In this document: positions 50,409 through 61,178 of the stretch, piece after piece
Numbering within the stretch: the stretch's first letter is position 1
Layout: each line of letters begins with the position of its first letter
Notes under the pieces: generated by a model
Databases searched by the model: none
Seen by the model: only the letters and a program-made list of their open reading frames with translations
What the model was told of the DNA's origin: nothing
DNA from: Paracoccus zeaxanthinifaciens ATCC 21588
GTDB taxonomy: Bacteria; Pseudomonadota; Alphaproteobacteria; Rhodobacterales; Rhodobacteraceae
Assembly (NCBI RefSeq): GCF_000420145.1
Contig: NZ_ATUJ01000009.1
Span: 54,263-118,262 of the forward strand
Reading direction: 5' to 3'
DNA: 64,000 nucleotides
Translations under genes and position numbers: made by a program

Positions 50409-51002
50409 ATGAGCCCCCAGACCACCCGTCGCTTTCGCACCGCGAAGAAGATCCAGTTCGCTGCCGTGGAGCTTGCGGTCCGCGATGGGCTGAGCAATGT
50501 CACGACCGAGGCGATCGCCAAGGAAGCTGGCATCAGCACCCGCAGTTTCTTCAACTACTATGCCTACAAGGAAGCGGCGCTGATGGGTCCGCCGCCGGAT
50601 TATCCGTCCGACGCGTCCGAGATCTTCGTGCAGGGCACCGGCAAGCTGATCGACGATCTGTCCCGCCTGATCGAGGCGCATCTGAAGCGCTTCCTGGAAG
50701 AGCGCGAGATCTTCGCCCATATCCTTGAACTCAGCGACAGCGACCCCAAGCTGAATGCCCTGCGCAACAGTGCGATGCTGGCACGCCGCGCGCAGATGCG
50801 GGGCCTGCTGCACCGCCGCGCGCCCGGTTCCGATCCCCGCATCATCGAGATCCTGGCCGCAGCCGTCATCGCGGCGACGAATGCCGCCGCCAAGGATTGG
50901 GCCTCGGGCGAACGCATGGACCTGATCGCCTCGGCCAAGGAAAACCTCGTGCTGATCGAGCAGGCGGGCCTGCTTCTGGAGACCAGCCCCACAGCGGCCT
51001 AG
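50409..51002 (+). CDS. TetR-family regulator
   Basis: 197 residues. N-terminal HTH: AAVELAVRDGLSNVTTEAIAKEAG with ISTRSFFNYYAYKEAAL, where TRSFFNYY is the recognition helix pattern of the family. The C-terminal ligand domain is not assignable. AGGGTTAAG precedes the ATG. Its end overlaps the stop of the convergent RutR-like gene by four bases. Related TetR proteins often control efflux pumps; the RND pair lies 7 kb away and a link is not supported. Confidence 0.85.
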   Translation: MSPQTTRRFRTAKKIQFAAVELAVRDGLSNVTTEAIAKEAGISTRSFFNYYAYKEAALMGPPPDYPSDASEIFVQGTGKLIDDLSRLIEAHLKRFLEEREIFAHILELSDSDPKLNALRNSAMLARRAQMRGLLHRRAPGSDPRIIEILAAAVIAATNAAAKDWASGERMDLIASAKENLVLIEQAGLLLETSPTAA

Positions 51003-51616
51003 ACCGCCAGCATCTTGCGATACAGCTGATCGAGGAACTGCTCGGCCTCGTCGAACGGATCATGCCCGGGGCCGAGCACCGCCCGCACCTGCACGTCGAA
51101 ATCCGCATAGTGCTGCGTCATCGACCAGATCGAGAAGATCAGGTGATGCGGCGCCACTTGCGCCAGCCTTCCCTGGTCCATCCACGCGGCGATGACCACC
51201 ACGGCGCGATCGACGATGGTCTTCAGATCCTCTTCCAGCACCTCGGTCAGATGCGGCGCGCCCTGCAGGATCTCGTTCGCGAACAGCCTGCTTTCGCGCG
51301 GATAGTCGCGCGACATGTGCAGCTTTGCGCGGACATAGGTCAGCACCTCCTCCAACGGATCGCCGTCCGGGTCGAAGCGCGACAGCGGCGCAAGCCACAT
51401 GTCCAGAAGCCGCGTCAGCAGCGTCTTGTGGATCTCGTCCTTAGACCGGAAATAATACAGCACGTTCGGCTTCGACAGACCGGCGGCCTGCGCGATCTGG
51501 TCGATCGTCGCCCCGCGAAAGCCGTTGCCGGCAAACACCCCAAGCGCGCCATCCAGGATCAGCTGCCGATTCTTCTGCTGAATGCGCGTCATCGGGGACT
51601 TTTTGCCGTTTGTCAT
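50999..51616 (-). CDS. rutR: RutR-like TetR-family repressor of pyrimidine catabolism
   Basis: 205 residues from ATG 51616, preceded by AGGAGCGGC. HTH: NRQLILDGALGVFAGNGFRG, TIDQIAQAAGLSKPNVLYYF. The C-terminal domain is the YcdC/RutR type (LTRLLDMWLAPLSRF, SRLFANEILQGAPHL, WSMTQHYADFDVQV), which in E. coli binds uracil or thymine. It is divergent from a pyrimidine-catabolic operon whose promoter contains a perfect RutR-type palindrome. Together this makes RutR function very likely. Confidence 0.88.
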   Translation of the reverse strand: MTNGKKSPMTRIQQKNRQLILDGALGVFAGNGFRGATIDQIAQAAGLSKPNVLYYFRSKDEIHKTLLTRLLDMWLAPLSRFDPDGDPLEEVLTYVRAKLHMSRDYPRESRLFANEILQGAPHLTEVLEEDLKTIVDRAVVVIAAWMDQGRLAQVAPHHLIFSIWSMTQHYADFDVQVRAVLGPGHDPFDEAEQFLDQLYRKMLAV

Positions 51617-51688
51617 TGCCGCTCCTGCTCTGGCATGATTGCGAAACGGGCAGTTTGGAAACCACCGTCACCGCAAGGTCGGGGTTTC

Positions 51689-51716
51689 TTGACTGACCTT
51701 TGCCCCGTGCTAGCGT
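51689..51716 (+). promoter_or_regulatory. Predicted promoter of the pyd-type operon
   Basis: TTGACT (51689-51694), 16-base spacer, TAGCGT (51711-51716), preceded by C. The predicted start is about 51723, inside the palindrome at 51722-51735, so a bound repressor would block initiation. Confidence 0.6.
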
Positions 51717-51721
51717 GACCC

Positions 51722-51735
51722 TGACCAATTGGTCA
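51722..51735. promoter_or_regulatory. RutR operator
   Basis: TGACCAATTGGTCA, a perfect 14-bp palindrome, in the context C-TGACCA-AT-TGGTCA-A. The known RutR site of E. coli is TTGACCA-NN-TGGTCAA, so only the outermost left base differs. It lies 23 bases before the transaminase start and in the gap shared with the rutR-like gene. Confidence 0.88.
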
Positions 51736-51757
51736 ATAATTTCCGAGGTTTGAATTC

Positions 51758-53077
<1,320 letters not shown>

Positions 53078-53082
53078 ACGCC

Positions 53083-53107
53083 GGCGGGCGGGTCGATCCC
53101 GCCCGCC
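53083..53107 (+). other. Intra-operon hairpin
   Basis: Perfect 10-bp stem GGCGGGCGGG (53083-53092) and CCCGCCCGCC (53098-53107), loop TCGAT, in the 81-bp gap after the transaminase gene. No T run; likely partial attenuation or mRNA protection. Confidence 0.5.
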
Positions 53108-53158
53108 CTCACGACGACCCTGCGCCGCGACTTCGGCGGGTCACTGGAAGGGACCGGA

Positions 53159-54424
53159 ATGCAAGACGACAGCGCCGTGATGACGGCTGCGAACATGACC
53201 GTGGACGGCGACCGCCTGTGGGACAGCCTGGAACGGATGGCCCAGGTCGGGCCGGGGATCGCGGGCGGCAACAACCGCCAGACGCTGACCGACGAGGATG
53301 CCGCCGGTCGCGCGCTGTTCGCCGAATGGTGCCGCGATGCGGGCATGACGATGGGTCTGGACCGGATGGGCAACATGTTCATGCGCCACGAGGGGACCGA
53401 GCCTGCGCTGGACCCGATCTATGTCGGCAGCCACCTGGACACGCAGCCCACCGGTGGCAAGTATGACGGCGTGCTGGGTGTTCTTGCCGGGCTGGAGGTC
53501 GTGCGCGCCATCCGCGACATGGGCATCCGCACCCGCCGCCCCATCGTCGTCGTGAACTGGACGAACGAGGAAGGCGCCCGTTTCGCCCCCGCCATGCTGG
53601 CCTCCGGCGTGTTCGCGGGCATGCATTCCGAGGATTACGCCAATAGCCGCACCGATGCCGAAGGCAAGACCTTCGGCGCCGAGCTGGACCGCATCGGCTG
53701 GCGCGGGGACGAGGTTCCGGGCAATCGGCGCATCCACGCGATGTTCGAATACCATATCGAACAGGGCCCGATCCTCGAGGCCGCGGGCAAGCAGATCGGC
53801 GTCGTCACCCACGGGCAGGGCCTGTGGTGGCTGGAACTGACGCTGACCGGCAAGGACGCGCATACCGGCTCGACGCCGATGGCGATGCGGGTGAATGCAG
53901 GGCTTGGCATGGCGCGCATCACCGAGGCCGTCCAGCGCATCGCGATGGCCCATCAACCCGATGCCGTCGGTGCGATCGGGCAGGCGAACCTCTATCCCAA
54001 CAGCCGAAACGTCATTCCGGGCAAGGCGGTCTTCACCATCGACTTCCGAACCCCGGACGCGGCCAAGTTGGCCTCGATGCGTTCGATGTTGGAGGCGGAG
54101 GCTGCTGAAATCGCAAAGGAACTTGGCCTCGACCTGAAGATCGAGGTGACCGGTCATTTCGAACCCGTGGCCTTCGACCCGACCCTTGTCGGCAAGGTCC
54201 GCGACGCCGCAAAGCGGCTGGGGCTGTCGCATATGGATATCGTGTCGGGCGCCGGCCATGACGCATGCTGGATCAACCAGGTCGCGCCGACCGCGATGAT
54301 CTTCTGCCCCTGCGTCGACGGCCTGTCGCATAACGAGGCCGAGGAGATCAGCCCCGAATGGGCGAAGGCAGGTTGCGACGTGCTGCTGCACGCGGTTCTG
54401 GATGCCGCAGAAATCGTGACCTGA
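53159..54424 (+). CDS. M20-family carbamoyl amidohydrolase, beta-ureidopropionase-like
   Basis: 421 residues, preceded by GGAAGGGACCGG. Zinc-dependent hydrolase of the allantoate amidohydrolase / N-carbamoyl amino acid hydrolase group: metal ligands in VGSHLDTQPTGGKYDGVLGV and NWTNEEGARF, then EYHIEQGPILE, GKDAHTGSTPM in the lid and SGAGHDACWI. With a beta-alanine transaminase upstream and a RutR site, cleavage of N-carbamoyl-beta-alanine to beta-alanine, CO2 and ammonia is the most likely reaction. Allantoate amidohydrolase is the main alternative. Confidence 0.85.
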   Translation: MQDDSAVMTAANMTVDGDRLWDSLERMAQVGPGIAGGNNRQTLTDEDAAGRALFAEWCRDAGMTMGLDRMGNMFMRHEGTEPALDPIYVGSHLDTQPTGGKYDGVLGVLAGLEVVRAIRDMGIRTRRPIVVVNWTNEEGARFAPAMLASGVFAGMHSEDYANSRTDAEGKTFGAELDRIGWRGDEVPGNRRIHAMFEYHIEQGPILEAAGKQIGVVTHGQGLWWLELTLTGKDAHTGSTPMAMRVNAGLGMARITEAVQRIAMAHQPDAVGAIGQANLYPNSRNVIPGKAVFTIDFRTPDAAKLASMRSMLEAEAAEIAKELGLDLKIEVTGHFEPVAFDPTLVGKVRDAAKRLGLSHMDIVSGAGHDACWINQVAPTAMIFCPCVDGLSHNEAEEISPEWAKAGCDVLLHAVLDAAEIVT

Positions 54425-54517
54425 GGGCACTGCCCACCGATGACCTGAACCACCGGCGGGACGCGTTCCGCCGGGCGGATGACCGATGCCCGTTGGGCCC
54501 GAACGAAGGAGCGCCGG

Positions 54518-55291
54518 ATGAGCGTGATCGACGCGCAGAATGTCAGCCTGACCTTTCCGACCGCCGATGGCCCGGTCCACGCCCTGAGCGCGGTGAACCT
54601 GTCCATCGAACGCGGCGATTTCGTCAGCTTCATCGGGCCTTCGGGTTGTGGCAAGACGACCCTGCTGCGCAGCATCGCCGCGCTGGAAACGCCGACCGGC
54701 GGCAGTCTCAGCGTCGCGGGTCGCGATCCCGATGCGGCGCGGCGCGCGCGGGCCTATGGCTATGTCTTCCAGGCGCCGGGGCTGTTTCCGTGGCGGACCA
54801 TCGCGGGGAACATCGCGCTTCCGCTGCAGATCATGGGTTTCTCGAAATCCGAAAGGGCCGAGAGGGTCGCCCGCGTCCTTGACCTGGTCGAGCTGGGCGG
54901 TTTCGGCAACAAATACCCGTGGCAGCTGTCGGGGGGCATGCAGCAGCGCGCCTCGATTGCGCGGGCGCTGGCCTTCGATGCCGACATCCTGCTGATGGAC
55001 GAACCCTTCGGCGCGCTGGACGAGATCGTGCGCGACCGTCTGAACGAGGCGCTGCTGCAATTGTGGCGCAAGACCGGCAAGACCATCGGCTTCGTCACGC
55101 ATTCGATCCCCGAGGCGGTCTATCTCTCGACCCGGATCGTCGTGATGTCGCCGCGTCCGGGGCGGATATCGCGGATCATCGACAGCCCCCTGCCCGCCGA
55201 CCGTCCGCTGGATATCCGCGACACGCCCGAATTCATCGCGCTTGCCCACGAGGTGCGCGAGGCCCTGCGCGACGGGCACGGCCATGACTGA
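54518..55291 (+). CDS. ABC transporter ATPase (NitT/TauT/ThiZ type)
   Basis: 257 residues from ATG 54518 with GAAGGAG upstream. Walker A GPSGCGKTT, Q-loop FQAPGLFPW, signature LSGGMQQRASIARAL, Walker B ILLMDEPFGALDE, switch His in FVTHSIPEAVYLS. It energises the two permeases that follow; overlaps the next gene by eight bases. Together with the NMT1-like binding protein the set resembles pyrimidine-precursor importers. Confidence 0.92.
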   Translation: MSVIDAQNVSLTFPTADGPVHALSAVNLSIERGDFVSFIGPSGCGKTTLLRSIAALETPTGGSLSVAGRDPDAARRARAYGYVFQAPGLFPWRTIAGNIALPLQIMGFSKSERAERVARVLDLVELGGFGNKYPWQLSGGMQQRASIARALAFDADILLMDEPFGALDEIVRDRLNEALLQLWRKTGKTIGFVTHSIPEAVYLSTRIVVMSPRPGRISRIIDSPLPADRPLDIRDTPEFIALAHEVREALRDGHGHD

Positions 55292-56198
55292 CGGAGCGAT
55301 GCCCATGCCCCGCCTTCGCCTGCCACGCCCGGATCTGGGGGGCATCTTGCCCGTCTCAACCGTGCTGCTAGTCATCGTCGCGGTGTGGTACGCGGCGGCC
55401 ATCGGCATGAACGCCAGGTGGGAACGCGATCAGGCAGCGCGCGCAGGCACGCAGGTTTCGGCCATGCAGATGGTCGGGCTGACCCTGACGCAGGACCGCC
55501 CCGTGCTGCCCGCGCCGCATCAGGTCGCAGCAGGCCTCTATCAGGGGCTCGCGGGGCAGAAGATCACCTCGCCGCGCAGCCTGGTCTGGCATGCTTGGGT
55601 GACGCTGTCCGCGACGCTGGCGGGCTTCGGCATCGGCGCCGTCGCGGGGACCGCCCTTGCCATCGGCATCGTGCACAGCCGCAGCATGGACCAGTCCGTG
55701 ATGCCCTGGGCCGTCGCCAGCCAGACCGTGCCGATCCTTGCAATCGCACCGATGGTGATCGTGGTCCTGTCCTCGATGGGGATCACGGGACTGCTGCCCA
55801 AGGCCATCATCGCGGCGTGGCTCAGCTTCTTTCCGGTGCTGGTCGGCATGGTCAAGGGGCTGCGTACGCCCGACGCGATGCAGATGGACCAGATGCGGTC
55901 CTGGAATGCCAGCCGCACGCAGATATTCTGGCACCTACGTTTGCCGTCGTCCCTGCCCTACCTGTTCGCCAGCCTGAAGGTGGCCATCGCCGCCGCCCTT
56001 GTCGGCACCATCGTCGGAGAGCTTCCCGCAGGCGCGACCGCAGGCCTGGGCGCGCGCCTGCTGTCAGGCAGCTACTATGGGCAGACCGTCCAGATCTGGG
56101 CCGCGCTGTTCACCGCCGCCGCGCTTGCCGCGATCCTTGTCGCCATCGTCGCCCGCATCGAACGCGGGACCCTTGCACGCATAGGGCACCGCGCATGA
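55284..56198 (+). CDS. ABC transporter permease (pyrimidine-type importer), first
   Basis: 304 residues from ATG 55284. About six membrane segments; the first is at residues 20-42, followed by a ~70-residue periplasmic stretch, longer than in the second permease. The EAA loop that docks on the ATPase is SWNASRTQIFWHLRLPSSLPYLFASL. BPD-transporter family. Its stop overlaps the start of the second permease (ATGA). Confidence 0.88.
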   Translation: MTDGAMPMPRLRLPRPDLGGILPVSTVLLVIVAVWYAAAIGMNARWERDQAARAGTQVSAMQMVGLTLTQDRPVLPAPHQVAAGLYQGLAGQKITSPRSLVWHAWVTLSATLAGFGIGAVAGTALAIGIVHSRSMDQSVMPWAVASQTVPILAIAPMVIVVLSSMGITGLLPKAIIAAWLSFFPVLVGMVKGLRTPDAMQMDQMRSWNASRTQIFWHLRLPSSLPYLFASLKVAIAAALVGTIVGELPAGATAGLGARLLSGSYYGQTVQIWAALFTAAALAAILVAIVARIERGTLARIGHRA

Positions 56199-57037
56199 GC
56201 ACGCTTCCCATCATCGGCGTCTGGCTGGGCGGCTGGGCGATCAACCTCTGGCTTGCGCGCTTCGACACGCGCGCCAGCCGCGCCGCGGTGGCCGCGATCT
56301 TCGGCCTGACCCTGATCGCGTTGTGGGAGATGACCGTCCGCATCCACGAGGTGCCCGCCGTCATCCTGCCCGCCCCCAGCCAGATCGCGGCCAGCATCGT
56401 CCAGAACCGCAGCCTGCTGGTGACGGATTTCGTCCAGACCATCCTGCGCGGGGCGCTGACGGGCTGGGTGATCGGCGCGACCGCCGCGATCCTTGCGGCC
56501 ATCGCCATCGACCGCAGCCCCTTCCTGCAGAAGGGCCTGCTGCCCATCGGCAATTTCGTCGCGGCCCTGCCGATCGTCGGCATCGCGCCCATCCTGGTGA
56601 TGTGGTTCGGCTTCGACTGGCATTCCAAGGCGGCGGTCGTCGTGGTCATGGTCTTCTTCCCCATCCTCGTGAACATGGTCGCGGGACTGCGGGCGACCGA
56701 TGCGCTGCAGCGCGACCTGATGGCCAGCTGGGCCGCCCCCTATGGGGCGTCGCTGATCCTGATGCGCCTGCCCGCCGCGCTGCCCTTCCTGTTCAACGGC
56801 CTGAAGATCACCACGACGCTGGCCCTGATCGGCGCAATCGTGGCCGAGTTCTTCGGCAGCCCGACCAAGGGCATGGGGTTCCGCATCTCGACCGCGGTCG
56901 GACGGCTGGATCTGCCGCTTGTCTGGGCCGAGATCGTGGTGGCGGCGCTTGCCGGCACGTGCTTCTACGCCATCGTCGCGCTGATCGAGCGTCGCGCGAC
57001 CTTCTGGCACCCCTCGCAACGCAACAACCGGGGCTGA
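56195..57037 (+). CDS. ABC transporter permease (pyrimidine-type importer), second
   Basis: 280 residues from ATG 56195. Six membrane segments; EAA loop SWAAPYGASLILMRLPAALPFLFNGLK; VILPAPSQIAASIVQN is typical of SsuC/ThiX-like permeases. It pairs with the preceding permease, so the importer has a heterodimeric channel. 25 bases separate it from the binding-protein gene. Confidence 0.9.
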   Translation: MSTLPIIGVWLGGWAINLWLARFDTRASRAAVAAIFGLTLIALWEMTVRIHEVPAVILPAPSQIAASIVQNRSLLVTDFVQTILRGALTGWVIGATAAILAAIAIDRSPFLQKGLLPIGNFVAALPIVGIAPILVMWFGFDWHSKAAVVVVMVFFPILVNMVAGLRATDALQRDLMASWAAPYGASLILMRLPAALPFLFNGLKITTTLALIGAIVAEFFGSPTKGMGFRISTAVGRLDLPLVWAEIVVAALAGTCFYAIVALIERRATFWHPSQRNNRG

Positions 57038-57062
57038 GACCCCATTCGGACAGGAGAGACGG

Positions 57063-58049
57063 ATGATGAAACGGATCATGCTGGGCAGCGTCGCATGTGC
57101 GATCATGGGCAGCGCCGCCGCCGCGGAAGAGCTGACGCTGCAGCTGAAATGGGTCACGCAGGCGCAGTTCGCCGGGTATTACGTCGCCGAGGCCAAGGGC
57201 TTCTACGACCGGGAAGGGCTGGACCTGACGATCCTTGCGGGCGGGCCGGACATCGCGCCGACGCAGGTGCTGGCAGGCGGCGGGGCCGATGTCATCGTCG
57301 AATGGATGCCCGCCGCGCTGGCAGCCCGCGAAAAGGGCCTGCCCTTGGTCAACATCGCGCAGCCCTTCAAGGCATCGGGCATGATGCTCACCTGCCTCAA
57401 GGAATCCGGCATCGAGACCCCCGAGACCGATTTCGCGGGCAAGACCCTCGGCGTCTGGTTCTCGGGGAACGAATACCCGTTCCTCAGCTGGATGAGCACG
57501 CTCGGCCTGTCGACCGAGGGCGGCGAGGATGGCGTGACGGTGCTCAAGCAGGGCTTCAACGTCGATCCGCTGCTGCAGAAGCAGGCGGCCTGCATCAGCA
57601 CCATGACCTATAACGAATACTGGCAGGTGATCGACGCGGGCCTGACGCCCGACGACCTGATCACCTTCAAGTACGAGGACCAGGGCGTCGCCACGCTGGA
57701 GGACGGTCTCTATGCGCTGGAAACCACGCTGCAGGACGAGGACAAGGTCGAGGCGCTGGCGAAATTCGTGCGCGCCAGCATGAAGGGCTGGGAATATGCC
57801 GCCGCGAACCCCGAAGAGGCTGCCGAGATCGTGCTGGACAACGACATGACCGGCGCGCAGACGCTGGAGCATCAGACCCGCATGATGACCGAGATCGCGA
57901 AGCTGACCGAAGGCTCGGACGGCACGCTGGATCAGGCCGATTACCAGCGCACCGTCGATATCCTGATGGCGGGCGGTTCGGACCCCGTGATCGAGGCCGC
58001 GCCCGAGGGTGCATTTACCACGGTCGTCACCGACAAGGCGCTGCAGTAA
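57063..58049 (+). CDS. NMT1/ThiY-like substrate-binding protein
   Basis: 328 residues. Signal peptide (MLGSVACAIMGSAAAAEE) with cleavage near residue 21. The NMT1/THI5-like domain is clear: LQLKWVTQAQFAGYYVAEAKG, GGPDIAPTQVLAGGGADVIV and MTYNEYWQVIDAG. Homologues bind thiamine-pyrimidine precursors (ThiY) or riboflavin; in a RutR-controlled operon uracil, thymine or a carbamoylated breakdown product is more likely. Last gene of the operon; converges on the RND permease three bases away. Confidence 0.88.
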   Translation: MMKRIMLGSVACAIMGSAAAAEELTLQLKWVTQAQFAGYYVAEAKGFYDREGLDLTILAGGPDIAPTQVLAGGGADVIVEWMPAALAAREKGLPLVNIAQPFKASGMMLTCLKESGIETPETDFAGKTLGVWFSGNEYPFLSWMSTLGLSTEGGEDGVTVLKQGFNVDPLLQKQAACISTMTYNEYWQVIDAGLTPDDLITFKYEDQGVATLEDGLYALETTLQDEDKVEALAKFVRASMKGWEYAAANPEEAAEIVLDNDMTGAQTLEHQTRMMTEIAKLTEGSDGTLDQADYQRTVDILMAGGSDPVIEAAPEGAFTTVVTDKALQ

Positions 58050-58052
58050 CGC

Positions 58053-61000
58053 CTATTCCGCCGGGGCGGCGGCGCTGCGACGCGCCGCCCTCCGGCCCTC
58101 GCGGGCGACGCGACGACGCCCGTCCCATGCCAGAAGCGTCGGCGTCAGGAACAGCGTGACCGCCGTCGCCACCACCAGCCCGCCCGCGATGCCCGTGGAC
58201 AGCTGGATCCAGAACTGCCCCGATGGCGCCCCGAAATAGAGATCGCGCCCGACGAAATCGATCGTCATCCCCATCACCATCGGCAAGAGGCCGATCACCG
58301 TGGTCGTGGCCGTCAGCAGAACGGGGCGGAAGCGTTCCGCCGCCGCCCGCCGCGCGGCGCGGTCCGGGTCGATCCCTGCGGCGCGATGCTCGTTATAGGC
58401 GTCGATCAGGATGATGTTGTTGTTCACCACGACACCCGCCAGCGCCATGATGCCGATCCCGCTCATGACGATGGAAAACGCCTCTTGCCGGACGATCAGT
58501 CCGAGGAAGACCCCCGCGATCGAGAAGATGATCGCCGAGAGGACCAGCCCCGCCTGATAGAAGCTGTTCATCTGGATCAGCAGGATCAGGAACATCAGGA
58601 AGATCGCCGCGACGAAGGCCCCCGACAGGAAGGTCATCGCCTCCTGCTGGTCCTCGACCTCGCCGCCGAAGCGGATATCGACGCCGGGGGGCAATTCCAT
58701 CCCGCCCACGGTCTGGTCGATGCGCGCCAGTTCGGCGGTCAGGGTGGCGCCGGGCGCAAGATCGGCGCTGATGGTCTGCGTCTCCTTGGCGCCGATGCGG
58801 GTGATGGCGGTCGGCGCGGGCGCGGGCAGGATGTCGGTCACGTTGCTGATGGGCACCTGCGCACCGGACTGGACGCGGACGCGCAGGCTTTCGAGGTTCT
58901 CGAAATCGCGCTGCTCGGGCGGGTATCGCAGGACGATATCCACCTCTTCGTCGGCGAAATCGGGCAAATAGGTGCCAAGGCTGACCCCCGTCGTCAGAAG
59001 CTGGACCGAGGTGCCGATGCTGTCCATGTCCACGCCGTAGCGGGCCGATTCCTCGCGGTCCACGGACAGCCGGATCTCGGGGTTGGGGCGCGGCGTGTCG
59101 TTCTGGATGTCGACGAAGCTGCCCTGCGCCTTCATCAGGCGCTCGATCTCGGCGGCGGCAAGCTGCAGGACCTCGCGGCTGTCGGCGGAAACCTCGACCT
59201 GGACGGGACGCGCCTCGGCGGGACCAGATGCCGCGGCCTCGACCTGGATGCCGAGGCCCGGCACGTCCGAGGCCGCCTGCCGCATCGCCTCGATCACCTG
59301 CCCCGAGGGTTCGCGGGTCTGCCAGTCCGTGAACTCGACCTGGATCTGGCCGATCACGTCGCTTGGCAGGCTGGAGCGGACGCGTTCCTCGACGCTGCCG
59401 ATGGTGCGGGCATAGACGCGATCCACCCCGTCGATGCGGCTGACGCGATCCTCGACCAGCCGGACCAGCTGATCGGATTCGCGCACCGACAGGTTGCCCG
59501 AGGCCGTGATCTGGACCTGCGCGCGTTCCGCATCGGTCTCGGGAAAGAACTCGACCCCGCGGCCAAGCTGGGCATAGGCAAAGATGACCGCGACCATCAG
59601 CGCCGCCGACAGCGCCAGCGTCAGTCCGGGCCGCGCAATGGTCCAGCGCGACAGGCTGTTGATCGCGGACGGAATCTCGTCGGGTTCATCCTCGGGCAGG
59701 CGGTCCTGCGCCTTGCCCAGCACCGTGCCGGTCACGGGCACGAAGACCAGCGCCATGATCAGCGACATGATCAGCGTCGCGATCATCGTGGCGGGCAGGT
59801 AGAACATGAACTGCCCCGCCAGCCCCGGCCAGAACAGCAGCGGGAAGAACACCGCCAGCGTCGTCGCGGTCGAGGCGATGATCGGCCAGGCCATGCGCTG
59901 CGCCGCCATGCGGAAGGCATCGCGCTTGCGGTGGCCCTGCGCGATCAGGCGTTCGCCCAGCTCGACCACGACGATGGCGCCATCGACCAGCATCCCCACG
60001 ACCAGGATCAACGAGAACAGCACGATGACGTTCAGCGTGAAGCCCAGGGCCCAGATGATCAGGATGCCCGACAGGAACGCGCCCGGGATTGCCACCGCGA
60101 CCAGCATCGAAGCGCGGACGCCCAGGAACAGCACCGTCACCAGCATCACCAGCACGACCGCCGCGATCACGTTGTTCTGCAGGTCGGACAGCAGGTCGAG
60201 CATTTCCTGCGACTGGTCGTTCAGGAAGGTCACCTGAACCTGCGGGGGCCAGTCGGCCGACATCTCCTCGACCGCCTGGCGGACCTCGGCCACGGTGTCG
60301 ATGATGTTGGCGCCCGCCGATTTCCGCACGTCGATGGCCAGCGCGGGCTGGCCGTCGATCCGCGCGAAGCTGGTCGCGTCCTTGAAGGTCTGGCGCACCT
60401 CGGCCACGTCCTGCACGCGCAGCACGGTATTGCCGTCCACCAGCACCGGAATGGACATGATCTCGTCCAGCTGCACGACCGTGCCGGGGATCGACACGGC
60501 AAGCCGCCCCGCGCCGTTGTCGAAGGAGCCCGCCGCGATCAGCTGGTTGTTGGCCTGCACCGCCTGCGCCAGCTGCCCCGGCGCGATGCCATAAGTTTCA
60601 AGCGCGATCGGGTCGATCAGCACCTCCAGCTGGTCCTCTCGATCGCCGGTCAGATCGGCCTGCAGGACGCCCGACACCGTCTCGATGCGGTCGGACAGGT
60701 CGCGGCCCAGCCGGATCAGGTCGCGTTCGGGCACCTGCCCCGACAGCGCGACGGTCAGGATGGGAAAGATCGACAGGTCGATCTCTCGCACGAAGGGGCC
60801 GTCTGCGGCGGGCGGGATGTCGGGTTCCGCATCGTCGGCGGCATCCTTGACCGATTTCTCGGCCTCGGCCTGATCGAAGCCGGGCGCGAATTCCAGCGTG
60901 ACCGAGGCGAAGCCCTCGGCGGCCACGGTCTTCATCTCTCGCAGGCCGTCCAGCGACTTCATCTGGCGTTCCAGCGGTTCGGCCAGAAGGGTCGCGGCAT

Positions 61001-61175
61001 CCTCGGCGCTGACGCCGCTATAGGTGACGTTGACGATGAAGATCGGGATGTCGACCTCGGGCATCGATTCCTTGGGGATCGTGCGATAGGCCATGAAGCC
61101 CGACAGCAGCAGCGCGATCATCAGCAGGATCACGGTCCTGACGCGGGTGAAGGCGGCGGCGATGATCCCCTGCAT
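58053..61175 (-). CDS. RND efflux permease
   Basis: 1040 residues, full-length RND transporter with twelve membrane segments. Seen: a first segment at about 12-30, the large periplasmic loops, and FILVVGMLVDGAIVVVE-like TM4 with the proton-relay Asp; IAGVFLGLIVRQEAFSIVMSGIG in the second half. The sequence is closer to the multidrug/HAE1-like branch with PETDAERAQVQI and less to AcrB itself. It starts three bases after the adaptor gene stop. Substrate unknown; no outer-membrane TolC gene adjoins. Confidence 0.92.
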   Translation of the reverse strand: MQGIIAAAFTRVRTVILLMIALLLSGFMAYRTIPKESMPEVDIPIFIVNVTYSGVSAEDAATLLAEPLERQMKSLDGLREMKTVAAEGFASVTLEFAPGFDQAEAEKSVKDAADDAEPDIPPAADGPFVREIDLSIFPILTVALSGQVPERDLIRLGRDLSDRIETVSGVLQADLTGDREDQLEVLIDPIALETYGIAPGQLAQAVQANNQLIAAGSFDNGAGRLAVSIPGTVVQLDEIMSIPVLVDGNTVLRVQDVAEVRQTFKDATSFARIDGQPALAIDVRKSAGANIIDTVAEVRQAVEEMSADWPPQVQVTFLNDQSQEMLDLLSDLQNNVIAAVVLVMLVTVLFLGVRASMLVAVAIPGAFLSGILIIWALGFTLNVIVLFSLILVVGMLVDGAIVVVELGERLIAQGHRKRDAFRMAAQRMAWPIIASTATTLAVFFPLLFWPGLAGQFMFYLPATMIATLIMSLIMALVFVPVTGTVLGKAQDRLPEDEPDEIPSAINSLSRWTIARPGLTLALSAALMVAVIFAYAQLGRGVEFFPETDAERAQVQITASGNLSVRESDQLVRLVEDRVSRIDGVDRVYARTIGSVEERVRSSLPSDVIGQIQVEFTDWQTREPSGQVIEAMRQAASDVPGLGIQVEAAASGPAEARPVQVEVSADSREVLQLAAAEIERLMKAQGSFVDIQNDTPRPNPEIRLSVDREESARYGVDMDSIGTSVQLLTTGVSLGTYLPDFADEEVDIVLRYPPEQRDFENLESLRVRVQSGAQVPISNVTDILPAPAPTAITRIGAKETQTISADLAPGATLTAELARIDQTVGGMELPPGVDIRFGGEVEDQQEAMTFLSGAFVAAIFLMFLILLIQMNSFYQAGLVLSAIIFSIAGVFLGLIVRQEAFSIVMSGIGIMALAGVVVNNNIILIDAYNEHRAAGIDPDRAARRAAAERFRPVLLTATTTVIGLLPMVMGMTIDFVGRDLYFGAPSGQFWIQLSTGIAGGLVVATAVTLFLTPTLLAWDGRRRVAREGRRAARRSAAAPAE

Positions 61176-61178
61176 CGG

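Noticed and set aside
54425..54517. TPP riboswitch before the NMT1/ThiY-type transporter
   Set aside because: No CUGAGA or ACCUGAUCUGG-type core; the genes lie inside an operon that has a RutR site.
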